Shown: positions 31,231 to 42,016, counted from the first letter of the stretch. The stretch is DNA of 64,000 nucleotides from Helianthus annuus (GCF_002127325.2 NC_035440.2:78803375-78867374), one strand, 5' to 3'. Program-made: numbers and translations. Notes: generated by a model not told the origin, from the letters alone.

Positions 31231-31686
31231 TTGTCATCCGATTATTCGAGCTCTTCATTCGACGGTGTTCTTGACGATATGGTTATCGCAATTACGCAGG
31301 AGGCGATTAATTATTTACGAGAAGAAACCCAATCCTCTACTTCGCGTACCACACAACCGGCTCTTGGACGATATCGGTTAGGTGCTCATGAACGTCTAAT
31401 GCAAGATTATTTTTGTGAAAATCCGTTGTACGATGATGTTCAGTTTAAGCGTAGGTTTCGTATGAGCCGTCGTCTTTTCATTAAAATTTCTAATGATCTT
31501 GCGGGCAAATTCCCTTTTTTCACCCAAAGAGAAAGTGCTAGTCACAAAGTTGGTTTCTCTGGAATACAAAAGTGTACAGCAGCAATTAGGCAACTAGCGT
31601 ACGGCACAGCGAGTGATGTGTGAGATAAATATTTAAGGATGTCGTCAAGAATATGTCGTGATTCTCTTGAAAATTTCTGTGCAGGT
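31231..31686 (+). pseudogene. PIF/Harbinger transposase N-terminal part (copy A)
   Basis: The reading starts SSDYSSSSFDGVLDDMVIA and includes RLMQDYFCENPLYDDVQFKR, FRMSRRLFIKI, FPFFTQRESA and GFSGIQKCTAAIRQLAYGT, the typical N-terminus of plant HARBI1-like transposases. The start codon is TTG here where copy B has ATG (36233), so the start is mutated. A TGA at 31621-31623 replaces a Trp codon, and the same frame continues as RMSSRICRDSLENFCAG to about 31686, ending at a CAG|GTAATT donor-like site. The DDE catalytic part is missing. Confidence 0.82.
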
Positions 31687-31782
31687 AATTTTTATTCTTT
31701 ATTTTTATTGTTATTGTTATTGTTATTATGTTATTACCTATATATTAAAAATACAAATGAATGAATAGTAACATCACTAAGT

Positions 31783-32480
31783 GATGAGTAAATGGTATCG
31801 GGTACGGGTACTGGTACTGGTACCGGTATCAAATTTACCAAACGGGTGTATTTTCGGTACCTTTCGGCACCGGTTTTTACCCTCAAATACGGGTGCCGTA
31901 CCAGTACCGACTGGTACCGAACCGTACCGTAACCGGCATATTCGGTACCTGTACCCACTTTTGGGGATTTCGGTAACGGTATTTTCGATACCGGTTGGTA
32001 CCAAGCTCATCAAATCCTGTAGCAACATAGCAATGCAAGTAATTGCACCGATTAGATTACTTTTCATACACATAGTAAGTAAAATGTATTTCGTTTGAAT
32101 GAGGTTTTATATACACAACAACTTATTTTGCTTTCATTTTCGTCTTTTTCTGTAATAAATGAATTGTAGCATGTAAAATTAACTTGGATATTTAGATTAT
32201 TGACGAGCAAATCGTATCAAATCCTGTTATCAAACCGGTATCGTATCGGTACCAAATTTACTATACCAAATCATTTTCGGTACCAATTTGGTACCCACCT
32301 TTTGGCGTTTTCAGAATCGTTACTTTCGGTTCAACACCGGTCTAGCACCATACATGTATTTATTGATTTGTACCTTCAAATATCGTACTGTATTGTACTG
32401 AGTATTTTCGGTGCCGGTACCTAATTTCGAGATTTTCCGGATCGGTACTTTCGGTGCCGTTACCGGTACCGAGCTCATCC
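31783..32480. mobile_element. GGTACCGG-rich element(s) inside the transposase gene
   Basis: 31783-32011 begins GATGAGTAAATGGTATCGG and ends GGTACCAAGCTCATC, so it has short GATGAG/CTCATC inverted ends and is full of GGTACCGGTA words. A second, similar stretch runs from about 32200 to 32480 and ends CCGGTACCGAGCTCATCC. They may be two MITEs of one family. They sit where the catalytic part of the transposase should be. Confidence 0.55.
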
Positions 32481-32567
32481 ATATTTTAACGTGTTAGCAC
32501 CTTAATAACTGAACCGAAAACAACCGAATTTTCAACATGTAGGACGTGTGGGTCCTATTATTAACAT

Positions 32568-32873
32568 TTCGGTGTGTGTAAAAAGAGATGGTTTATCATC
32601 GTCCAGCCGTCGAGGATACTTGAAAAAAGTAAAATGAGAAACATCATGTATACGTGCTTCATTTTGCATAACATGATATTGGAGGACTCGGGTAGAGCGT
32701 TTTGTGGAGAAAGTTATGATGAAAGTAACCAACCGACGAACCCACTACTAATATACGTTGAAAAAGAAAATATCCGATCGAATATACGTGATAGGAACAC
32801 ACACCATAACCTTCGAGCTGATCTAACTGAGCTACTATGGTTTTATCGTGAACAAGGAGGAGACGACGAGTGA
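32568..32873 (+). pseudogene. PIF/Harbinger transposase C-terminal part (copy A)
   Basis: The reading FGVCKKRWFIIVQPSR, then KMRNIMYTCFILHNMILED and THHNLRADLTELLWF is the C-terminal block of the same transposase family (AFGVLKxRW and LHNMIxED motifs). It ends at TGA 32871-32873. About 200 central codons, including the catalytic acids, are absent between this part and 31686. Confidence 0.82.
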
Positions 32874-33251
32874 CTTTGTATTTTTTTTTTTATTTTAATT
32901 ATGACATTGTATGTTTTTTATTTAAATTATGGCATTTTATTTTTATTATTTCAATTATGACATTTTATTTTTATTATTTAAATTATAAGTTATAAATTAA
33001 TATATCAAAATTAAATAATGTTTAAATTTAAATAAAAAATAATTAGGTTAACAAAATGTATAGATTTAAGAGCATAAATAGGTGTGTGTCGTTAATTAGG
33101 AACATAGTTAGAATGAGTGTGTTAGCCATTATAAAAAGGTACTTGCCAACTCTAAAGTCAATGTTACGTGGTGTATGCATAAAATTTGTCATTAACATGT
33201 ATCTCGTGGACTACATATCTGTTTTTGTTTTGCCAAAGATTAATAACATAT
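32874..33251. other. AT-rich 3' flank, nothing recognised
   Basis: T-rich and A-rich sequence with ATGACATTTTATTTTTATTATTT-like repeats broken by substitutions. A 65-codon open frame at 33056 has no recognisable features. Confidence 0.45.
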
Positions 33252-33541
33252 AGGGTAAATTACTTTTTGAGTCCCTGTATTTTAGTAGTTTTAACTAGTT
33301 GAGTCCAAAATAAAAAAGTTTAACGACCTGAGTTCCTATAAGCATTTTCTTTAACCATTTGAGTCCAAATTTTAACATTTTGAGTCCAATTGTTTGGACT
33401 CAAATCGTTATAAAATGAACAAAATTGGACTCAAAACGTTATAAAATAAATGGCTAGGGACTCAGGGCGTTAAACTTTTTGATTTTGAACTCAAGTAGTT
33501 AAAACCACTAAAACACAGGGACTCAAAAAGTAATTTACTCT
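33252..33541. mobile_element. MITE with 27-bp terminal inverted repeats
   Basis: The left end AGGGTAAATTACTTTTTGAG (continuing to 33278) matches the reverse complement of 33515-33541 at 26 of 27 positions. The flanks share AACATAT (33245-33251 and 33542-33548). The interior repeats GAGTCCAA words. No coding capacity. Confidence 0.75.
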
Positions 33542-33973
33542 AACATATATTATAAAGGATGAGAGAGAGGTATTTTAAGATACCTAAAAAATAAAAATTT
33601 TTCATCCTCTTTATTTATAGAAATACCTCCAAAATGAGGGTAGTTTGGTTTTTTAAACACTATTTATTTTTTAGCCCTAAACTTATTACACTTAAATCCC
33701 TGAGGTTTTAACAAAATCATAGATAATTAGTTACAATTCACCCATCCACAACAAACTTATAATTTTTTTTACGTATTCTTGACATATCTTATAAACTATA
33801 CTGTTTAAAAAAATTCCAAAGATAGCATAACGACCTACACATTTTTGTCGACGTTTCGGTAATTGTCCTGTTCAATATCGATGCATGGATTAAAAGATAC
33901 AAGTCGATAATGCTTTAATGTACAAGTGATTAAAGAAGAATATAATGACTAATCTATACTATATAATCATTTA

Positions 33974-34197
33974 GGGGCTATTTGGTAGCCTCTTAATAAC
34001 CATTCAAATGCTACCTCTTAATTGTTTAAAACTTCTCAAGAATAAGAGGTAACCTCAAGTCTGAATGGTTAAGAGGTAACCTCTGAATGGTAAATCATCA
34101 CATGTCACATTCTTCTAACTTCTCATTGGTAAAATTCTTAATGGTTCCATTAAGAGGTAGCCTCTTAATGACCATTTAGAGGCTACCAAAGAGCCCC
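33974..34197. mobile_element. Tourist-like (PIF/Harbinger) MITE
   Basis: The ends GGGGCTATTTGGTAGCCTCT and its near-exact inverse (GAGGCTACCAAAGAGCCCC) flank 224 bp, with the 3-bp TSD TTA at 33971-33973 and 34198-34200. TTA target choice and GGG-TTTGG termini are the Tourist pattern. The interior is rich in AAGAGGTAACCTC words. Confidence 0.82.
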
Positions 34198-34200
34198 TTA

Positions 34201-34559
34201 ATTTATGTGTTAAATAATAGGTTCTATAACATTTTCATTCTAAAATTTTTAAAACTAAAACTATTGTCAAATAACTGATTAAACAATTTCTTTATACTTT
34301 AGTCAAATTTAATAAAAGTTCCTAATTTTAAGGAATTAGCCACATATGAAATGTCAACAGAAACTAACAAAAACTCAATTTCAAAGATTATTCAAATTTC
34401 AAAATAAACTAACAATACTGTCCATTTCCATGACCTACTACTTATTCTCCGTCTGAAAGTTAGTTATTTAGTTACACAAAGACAATATAAAGAAATAGAG
34501 AGAGAGAGAGCGCGGTTAATTGCATCAATGGTTTCTTAAAACATTGCCAGGTTAAATGC
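34201..34559. other. AT-rich spacer ending in a 20-bp repeat
   Basis: No gene is seen. A short (AG)n run sits at about 34499-34511. AACATTGCCAGGTTAAATGC (34540-34559) is repeated with one mismatch at 36508-36527. Confidence 0.6.
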
Positions 34560-34564
34560 CATAG

Positions 34565-35062
34565 CAAATGGCTGCCAAATAAATGCAATATTATAGCATG
34601 GAGAGTTAACTTGGATAGACTTCCTACCAAAGTCAACTTGAGAATAAGGAACGTGAAAATCTTATCGGTTATGTGTCCTTACTACGATTAATAAGAGGAA
34701 ACGGTGGATCATTTGTTTACAGCTTGTACGATGGCAACTCGGGTGTGGGCGGCTGTTAGTGCTTGGTGCAACATTCCCCCGATTTTCGTGTTTGATTTCA
34801 AAGATTTAATGGATATTCATAATTCTACTTGAGGTGGGGGGGAGGGGGGGGATTGAAGAAGACTATTCATTGGTTGATTATTATTTCTTGCTGGTGTATT
34901 TGGAAATGTAGAAACGAGTTAGTTTTTAAGCAGATCAGTAGAAGTCCGCAAAATATCATGACAGAGATTAAATCGAAGGGTTTCGGGTGGGTTAAAAATA
35001 GATCGTCATGTAAATATATTGATTGGAAGGAGTGGTGTAAATTCCCTGTGTATGTTGTAATT
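34565..35062 (+). pseudogene. LINE zf-RVT/C-terminal fragment in the duplicated block
   Basis: It reads WLPNKCNIIAWRVNLDRLPTKVNLRI, broken by stops, through GLKKTIHWLIIISCWCIWK and SSCKYIDWKEWCKFP. It corresponds to 29290-29772 of the second LINE and shares its frame breaks, including the TAA after the CPYY(C)D block. Confidence 0.8.
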
Positions 35063-35309
35063 TTGCCCTTTGCCCGTTTGGGTCAAAGGTTTTGTTTTGT
35101 ATTGGACTCAAAAAGCAACATGTGTTTCCAAAATGGTTTATTTTATTATATATTAGTATACGACTAAAATGCATTATGACATAGTAATAAATAATATATA
35201 TTTACTTGATATCAATCAACCACTTACTTTTTCCTCTCCAAATATTATTTTCATAATATTCTTTTTTTTGTTGTGTTTATTAATGATAACTAGCATTAAC
35301 CATTCCCGT

Positions 35310-35524
35310 TCTAACAAGAGGCGGAGACCAATAGAGGTGGTGGAGAGCATCAAGTCGACGTCTTATTTTTGGTTACGTAATAGGTCTAGATGGAAAAATG
35401 TTGATTGGAAAACTTGGTGTTTTTTCCCGTTGGGTTGATGTTGTTTCGTTTGTTTGCTCGTAGGTCCTTGCTTTGAGGCCTTTCGAGCCGTGCTTATGAA
35501 ATTTTCTTTCCAAAAAAAAAAAAA
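35310..35524 (+). mobile_element. Short 5'-truncated LINE with 12-bp TSD
   Basis: The 215-bp insert encodes only the extreme C-terminus of a LINE ORF2 (SNKRRRPIEVVESIKS, then WLRNRSRWKNVDWKTW), followed by a short 3' UTR and an A-run. AACCATTCCCGT at 35298-35309 and 35525-35536 is the TSD. The upstream copy of the block has the empty site (about 30028-30041). Confidence 0.88.
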
Positions 35525-36232
35525 AACCATTCCCGTGTTGCGGCGGGGGTATAAAACCATGATTTGATTTTTAACAGCAAAATGGTAAGGGTTATAATTC
35601 TTGTGAATACAAGATTAGATGTAAAATAAATTGCTGTTAAAAATCAAAATATTTTTAATATTTTCATTTATATTTAAGGTATATTTATGTTTTTGTAAAT
35701 GACTACATATCCATTCGCGATGACTTAAATGCTTGAGTACTTTTCAACCAAATTTAAGGTTTATTTATGGTCTTGTAAAAAGACTACATATCCATTCGCG
35801 AAGACTTAAATGCTTGAGTACTTTTCAACCAAATTTAAGGTTTATTTATGGTCTTGTAAAAAGACTACATATCCATTCGCGATGACTTAAATGCTGGAGT
35901 ACTTTTCAACCAAAGAATGCATGTGATCTACCGATTTTAATGTATGTTGTAAAGGTGTGCCTTAGGCTGGAGGGTGTGTAGACGCCACCTCCGTCAGATC
36001 ATCATCAATGGCGCCTAAGATGCGCCACCACCCCATACCACCGAATTTAAGAGGCGGCGCCATAGGGTCTTTGCAAGCATGTTAACGGAATGAAATTGGG
36101 GAGGATCGAGGTATGTTGGTCAACATATCCGTTGGCCAACGTTCATTTTTTTTTTTTAAAAACTTTTTTTTTAATTCAAATATAAATACAAACCTATCCC
36201 AAACTAAAACACACACCAATCACAACTAAAAA

Positions 36233-36507
36233 ATGTCATCCGATTCTTCGAGCTCTTCATTCGACGGTGTTCTTGACGATATGGTTATCGCAATTACGCA
36301 GGAGGCGATTAATTATTTGCGAGAAGAAGCCCAATCCTCTAGATCACGTACAGACAACCGGCTCTTGCACGAGATCGGTTAGGTGCTGATGAACGTCTAA
36401 TGTAATATTATTTTTGTGAAAATCCGTTGTACGATGATGTTCAGTTTAAGCGTAGGTTTCGTATGGGCCGTCGTCTTTTCATTAAAATTTCTAATGATGT
36501 TCAATTT
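36233..36507 (+). pseudogene. PIF/Harbinger transposase N-terminal fragment (copy B)
   Basis: The ATG at 36233 starts SSDSSSSSFDGVLDDMV. A small deletion near 36345 shifts the frame and later stops follow. Homology to copy A ends at about 36495 (FSLKF...), where the duplicated block ends. Only about 90 codons of the family are present. Confidence 0.8.
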
Positions 36508-36527
36508 AACATTGCCATGTTAAATGC

Positions 36528-36771
36528 TAAATTTATTAGTTAGTAGAAATGTGTAATGCTTATTACGTCTATCTAATCACAATAATGCTACAATAAATAT
36601 TATACGAATAAGAAAACTACCAGAAACGAGTGTCGCAATGCAAAGTGTCGCCCCCGCCGCATCGCACGGGCACCGGACTAGTAAAAAGAATGGAAAAGAA
36701 ACAAAAAGTCTTGTTTAAAATTAAGTGGTTTTCTTTGTTTTCTAGTATTTTTTAAGTTTAATTTTTCTTTT
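36528..36771. other. Spacer with a Helitron-like 3' end
   Basis: CCCGCCGCATCGCACGGG followed by CACCGGACTAGT: a short GC stem just before CTAG (36678-36681) and a T, which is the form of plant Helitron 3' termini. The 5' end was not located. Confidence 0.35.
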
Positions 36772-37204
36772 GGGTAACTTTGTAGAATAGTAACTAAGTT
36801 TTAAAAGTGTTCCAATTAGGTCACTCAAGTTTTAAAAGTGTTCCAATCAGGTCATTCAACATTCATTCTTCATTAAAATTAAGGAGTTTTTCATCCATTT
36901 CATAGGGAACAATGGTAACGTAGATTTTTGTTTCTTTATTCTCTTTTATTTGATGCTAACGTCGAGTGATGACATGGATTGTAACTTGTTTTTTAATGTA
37001 ATTAAATAGTTTTTATTTTTAATAAATATAATTTATATACTAAAATAATTCGATCACAGCATCTTATGCTCCATTTTTTCTTGACACGTGGAAAAAAAGA
37101 AATGGCTAGATTTGAACGTTAAGTTATCTAATTATGACAAAACGACACCAGTGACCTAACTAGAATACTTTTAAAACTTGCTTACTATTCTGTGAAATTT
37201 TCCC
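36772..37204. mobile_element. MITE with about 55-bp imperfect inverted ends
   Basis: The left end GGGTAACTTTGTAGAATAGT and onward to GGTCAC (about 36828) is the approximate inverse of 37150-37204 (GTGACCTAACTAGAATAC to TTTTCCC). Homology of the arms is about 80% by eye. No ORF. Confidence 0.6.
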
Positions 37205-37334
37205 TTTTCTCCTATATGTATAGAGAATGAGAAGAATCATTTAGGAACCACCCTTTATTGCGAGAACCACGAGAACCAATGTGAACACAACAAAAAATAC
37301 CTAAAAAAATAGAAAAAACACACAATTTTTTTTT

Positions 37335-37400
37335 ATGGTAAAATCGCTACTTTTCGTTATTTAAAAAAAAATTGGTTATTAAAAGTAGCGATTTTACCAT
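37335..37400. repeat. Fold-back with perfect 20-bp arms
   Basis: ATGGTAAAATCGCTACTTTT (37335-37354) and its exact inverse (37381-37400) flank a 26-base loop. Outer A-rich and T-rich sequence (about 37290-37450) extends the stem imperfectly. Confidence 0.8.
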
Positions 37401-37569
37401 AAAAAATATTAAAAGAAAAATTTGTGTGTTTTTTTTAGATTTTTTTAGGTTTTTTTGAGGTTTAGTTTTTAGCATGATTTTATATATGTATATGTTTCAT
37501 ATTAAATTTAGAAATTATTAATATATGATAATAGCAAACCTGAATGAATAGTGGCAGGTAGGTAATAGT

Positions 37570-37596
37570 GGCAGGTAGGTGATTCACCTACCTGCC
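37570..37596. repeat. GGCAGGTAGGTG hairpin
   Basis: Perfect 12-bp arms around ATT, preceded by an extra direct copy of GTGGCAGGTAGGT (about 37551-37563). Confidence 0.75.
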
Positions 37597-39328
37597 TTTC
37601 TATCTCCTCCTCTTGGTTTTCTCCGGGTGTGCTTATTTACCTGGCTTATCGCATCATCTCACCTCTTTGTAAGTGCATTCGATGGGTTTCTTTATCTCTG
37701 TCTTGCTTTCTTCTCCGGTGATTGAAGTTGAGTATCGTTTGATTCTTGTGTTTTAATGCCTTCTAGGCGCTTGTGATGTTTATGTATTTGATTATACCCT
37801 GAATCGTTTAGGGTTTTTGTTTCCAGATTTGTTTTGGTGCTTGCGATGTTTATGTATCGATTATACCTTAAATCATTTGGGGTTTTTTTGTAACCATATT
37901 TGTTTTGGGGGTTTTTGTACGCATGTTTGTCTCCGGCTGATCTTTTGTCGGTCGTTGTAGACACATATGTTACAATACTAAAGCCCTTAAATGTCCCAAA
38001 TCTCCTTCTCTCTATTTGCTTTGATACTTGGTTTCTCGGTCAAGCATTGGTGCCGTGGTGGTGTTTCTGATCAGTGGCCCTAGCGGCGGTTAGGGTTCCG
38101 CCGTGATGTATTCTGCCACTGCTTTGGTGACGATGATGGTACAATAGTGGTTACCTGAGTCGCTTTGGTTTTTGTGCTTATGTCGTTACTATGGCGGTGG
38201 CGATACCTGTGGTGGGTCATTAATCTGGTATTAGTGCTCTTCTGTAAATGTGTTTAAAGGCTATGATGATCGACAAAAAACGGGACACCGAAGATCGGAT
38301 TCGTACCTTGGCCGGGCAAAATCTAGATGGCAGAGTTCATATGTTGTGACTATGCAACTGGGTATTTGCAGCCATGGTTTAATCCGGATCTGTTTTGTTC
38401 CTATTCCACAGTTAAGTATCTGAGCCTATTCATTTTGTTTCCGTTTATTGTGTCACAACTTTTTGGAGAAGTTGATCAAAAATCGTATCCCTTAAACTAC
38501 CAAAACAGATGGTATTTATAATTTCATTGTGTATCATATTAACCTCAAAATAAAAGAAAATAATATAGGCTATGCCATTTATTTGCAGACGTGTTGGCTT
38601 GAAGGTGGTGTTTCAACTTTCTAAGTTGTGGATGATGATAAATCCATGTAAAACAAGAGCCAAAAATCAAAGGGATGGTATGATTCCTGTTGCAATCAGC
38701 TACAATGAAGGAGAAGATAGGGCTTTTAAGAGTGTAATCATTTCCACTCTATTTATTTACATATTACATGTAGTTTATAAATTTTTACAACATGGGTTGC
38801 CTTTACCGGTTTGTGTACGGGTTTTTGTTCAGATTTTGCACATTTAGGTATCTATTCAGATCCGGTTAAATATAGGTCGTGGTGATTTAAGAAAAATTGT
38901 CTATCTTCGTTGTTTTGGCGTAGAGGAAGATTATTAAATAGGTCGTGATTATATAAGAGAAATCGTCTATCTTCGATGTTATGGAGTGGCAATATGATGA
39001 TTTGCAACCACAATGAGGAGGTATCTGAGCCTACGAACAGACATCTAACCAAAATCAAATGTGTTCATGTTGGAAGTTTACTTTTGATGGTACACATATA
39101 TAACCAAATTAGATGTGTTCACATTGGAAGTTTACTTTAAATGATGTTGTTGTAGGTGCTTCTCTTTAAGAAATTGATTTGGGTTTGTTTCTTTCCATCA
39201 ATTTTGATGCTTTTTATTATCGTCATAAGTGCTGATACTAAATTGCGACTTTAATCTGAATGTGATTGTCCGACATCACGGTTGGCGCAAATTTAATCTG
39301 AATGTCGGTGTCAGTCGACATCATGGTT
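37597..39328. other. Unassigned stretch with short tandem duplications
   Basis: No gene can be supported. Noted: two diverged copies of a unit containing GATGTTTATGTAT and GATTATACC (about 37772 and 37842), a duplicated AGGTCGTG...TCTATCTTCG unit (about 38872 and 38939) and a duplicated GTGTTCA-TTGGAAGTTTACTTT unit (about 39062 and 39115). Open frames of 64 and 91 codons at 38327 and 38572 resemble nothing I know. The GC content and intron-like TGCAG words hint at captured host sequence inside a Helitron, which is speculative. Confidence 0.35.
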
Positions 39329-39364
39329 TACTGCGCCGCAACGCGCACGGGTTGTAAAACCTAG
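39329..39364 (+). mobile_element. Helitron-like 3' terminus
   Basis: TGCGCCGCAACGCGCA forms a 5-bp stem and is followed by GGTTGTAAAACCTAG and T. A GC stem 10-12 bases before CTAG is the plant Helitron 3' pattern. The 5' end is unknown. Confidence 0.4.
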
Positions 39365-39610
39365 TTATAAGTTAAAATATAAGTTAAATACAAAATTGAA
39401 TACGCCAAATATCACCTTATCTTATACTATGCACAACATTATTTTGTTAGGTCAAGCACTAAGCACCATACCATTGGACCATTTAGGTCATGGTTATATA
39501 AAATCATGATTAATAAAAACCTTCAGTTACAAATTACCAATGAAAGATAAAGACTTAGTAGCTGATCGATGAGTTGATAATCTTCTCACGTCTTTTTATT
39601 TCAATATGAA

Positions 39611-39642
39611 CTAGGGAGGTTCTCCCGCGCTTCGTGGCGGGG
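39611..39642 (-). mobile_element. Helitron-like 3' terminus, inverted
   Basis: Read on the minus strand: CCCGCCACGAAGCGCGGG, then AGAACCTCCCTAG followed by T. The orientation places the element body to the right (about 39615 onward). The 5' end was not located. Confidence 0.4.
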
Positions 39643-40652
39643 TCGTTATCGTACTAAACTGAATTGAAACCGTTTGAACAATATATCGGTATGATACTGA
39701 CACTCGTTATAACAATCGAAAAGGCGAAACCCAAAAATAAAGTCGTTATATGCCCAAAAGGATATCGACGCGTATTTTACATAAATCGAAAATCATAAAA
39801 ACGAATATAGGCAATGTCTTCTGAAATGAATATCAGTATTCATTTCGATGGTACCGATACCAGTACTGATTTTCAATTGGAATTGACGTGGTACCAATAC
39901 TCGCTATAGTTTATGATAATTAAAAAAAACTCTATACTACCATCGAAGTTGTTCGTACAGTATCAATTCAATTCGTCATGGTAAAGAACAAATGGTATAA
40001 GTTCGGTTCGTCAAGGTACCAATATGGTATTCATACTCTCTATAGTTTATAATATACAAAGATACTATATACCACTATCCAAGTTTTTCATGGTATTTGT
40101 TTGGTTGAGCACTGTAAAGAACAAATAAAAAACAATTATATTGATCCGTTTGATTTTGAACAAAACTTTTAGCGGAACGAAGACAAAAATAAACATGTCG
40201 CATATATTTAGAACTTTATAAACTATTACACTGTATTATTAGAATAATGAAAAAAGTAATGTCAATTTATATATAAAAAATTAAATGTGAGTTAGGTTTG
40301 ATAACATGTACGTTTATGCTTCAATTACTTAAGTTTTACCACTCACAACTTGATTTCAGGGAAAAAATGTATCAATACATAGAAAAATTTAGGCACGTCG
40401 TAACAACATACTCAAAACTATATAAAATATCGTATCTTAATAGTTATAAAAGAAAAAAAATATACAAAATCAATTAAAAATATATTAATAAAATAATTAA
40501 TTATTAAAAACAAATAATATTAAAATAATTTTAAAACACTATTCATATTAAGGTGGTTTCAAATGTTTTCATACATCTTTAATTGATGAAAATTTAGACC
40601 ATCCTAATATTTTAATGTGTGAATGTGTAAATACTATTCATGAGGAGTTTCC
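39643..40652. other. AT-rich spacer
   Basis: No coding sequence is supportable. Repeated TATCGGTA/GGTACC-type words (39680-40030) recall the element at 31783 but no ends are clear. Confidence 0.4.
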
Positions 40653-40768
40653 TAATATAATATAATATAATATAATATAATATAATATAATATAATATAA
40701 TATAATATAATATAATATAATATAATATAATATAATATAATATAATATAATATAATATAATATAATAA
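40653..40768. repeat. TAATA pentanucleotide microsatellite
   Basis: About 23 near-perfect tandem copies of TATAA/TAATA. Confidence 0.95.
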
Positions 40769-40830
40769 TTCCCTGAACCTTTATTGTTTAACTATTGATA
40801 AATAACATGGTTACCTACTATAAGACTATG

Positions 40831-41152
40831 GGGTGTGGTTCCCCTTCTCCCATAGCCACATCATCTCTACTTCACCTCCACATCATCACCTTCTTCTTCC
40901 TCTTCCTCTTCCCCCAACCCTAGGAAATGGTTTCCCCATCCATCTCCATTCAATCAAAGCTAGAGAGAGAAAGAGAGAGCTAGAGTTCAAGAGAAAGATA
41001 TAGAGAATGAAGAGAGAGAGAGAGAGCGCGCGCGCTCGGGACAATCAGGAGTGGAGTCCCGAAGGCACCGATTCCCGCTTGGGGGGGGGGGTGTTCCTGT
41101 CGGGGGAGGAGCTCCACCTTAGCTCCCCGATGCCGTCTCCCGAACCACACCC
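40831..41152. mobile_element. MITE-like segment with GGGTGTGGTTC ends
   Basis: GGGTGTGGTTC (40831-40841) and its exact inverse GAACCACACCC (41142-41152) bound 322 bp with CT-rich sequence, an (AG)n(CG)n run (41011-41037) and a G-run. No TSD was clear. Confidence 0.5.
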
Positions 41153-41255
41153 TGGCGCCTAATATCTAACTAGCACTTCATTTGGTTCTCTAGTAAAAAG
41201 TGTTCTATATATGTTAAAACACCATATGCACGTATGTTTATGAGAAAGAACTTGC

Positions 41256-41895
41256 CTGAGTGAAATAAGCCAATGGAATCACGGATTTTAGTGCACGGAA
41301 AAGCATCCTCAACAGAAAAAAGTAGCTGAGAGACCATGAGACAAGTATCTCCTCTCTCTTCTTAGCTGAAATTCTAGAAAACTTTTGCACGTATGGAAAC
41401 TGAGTTGACAAACATGTCTTTCCACAAAGAATCAATGTTCCAATCCAAGTTGATAGGAACCACAAGGTTAACCTAACCAACAATTGTTTCGGGTGCTCCG
41501 TCTTCAAAAACATCATCTTAGCCACCTACACATAGAGAACTAAAAACCATTAGTTTTCTAACTAAAACTGAATTAATATAGTTTAGCGATAAATAATTTA
41601 CTTGATCGGGTATTCCATTCATCGAAGCAGAAGTGCGATAAAGTTGGGCAAGTGAATCATCCACAACACGATCCTTGTATACGTGGAGTGATGGTAAGAA
41701 TGTGTCACATAATGCGACCAGAGACTCAGTTTCTCGCGAAGAGAGAAGAGGTTCATAGTTATTGCTATAGTTGTCATCTCTCTCCTTTTCCGTCAAAGAA
41801 CTAGGCCTGTCAATCCGCAATACGAAATAATCATCATTTTCTAAACCCTGCGGGCTTACCAAATGTTTCTCTTCAACAACCGGACTTCCCTCCAT
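41256..41895 (-). CDS. Long-chain-alcohol oxidase (FAO-like), first two exons only
   Basis: Exon 1 (41602-41895) begins MEGSPVVEEKHLV and includes ETESLVALCDTFLPSL and SASMNGIPDQ; exon 2 (41256-41525) continues VAKMMFLKTEHPKQLL, LWFLSTWIGTLILCG and FSRISAKKREEILVSW, ending AYFTQ. This is the N-terminal, membrane-spanning part of plant FAO flavoproteins, which oxidise long-chain fatty alcohols to aldehydes at endomembranes. Intron 1 (41526-41601) has GT-AG ends and phase 0. Exon 2 ends CAG|GCAAGT, a GC-type donor. The proteins are normally about 750 residues; the FAD-binding GMC domains are not found downstream in the window, where MITE and Helitron-like sequence follow. Either intron 2 is very long or the gene is truncated. 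The start is chosen at the Met of MEGSP because upstream in-frame sequence is low complexity. Confidence 0.8.
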
Positions 41896-42016
41896 AGTGC
41901 AAATGTTGTCACTTGGGTAGTAGTTGATAAAGGTTTTGATGTCAACCAAGTGGAATATAAATATAAATATCTGAAGTAGTGTGTTGTGTGTGTGTGAGTC
42001 TGAGTGAATGAGTGAG

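Larger units (their letters stand above)
34560..36507 (+). repeat. 1.95-kb duplicated block flanked by a 20-bp direct repeat
   Basis: The block matches 29287-31495 in the same order: LINE 3' end, spacer, 83-bp units, transposase leader and N-terminus. It starts and stops at arbitrary points of those elements and is flanked by the 20-bp repeat described at 34540 and 36508. It lacks the 590-bp segment of copy A and contains an extra LINE fragment (35310-35524). Confidence 0.8.

Noticed and set aside
38327..38847. Two adjacent open frames of 64 and 91 codons
   Set aside because: No recognisable domain or homologous pattern; kept only as a possible captured fragment in an unassigned stretch.
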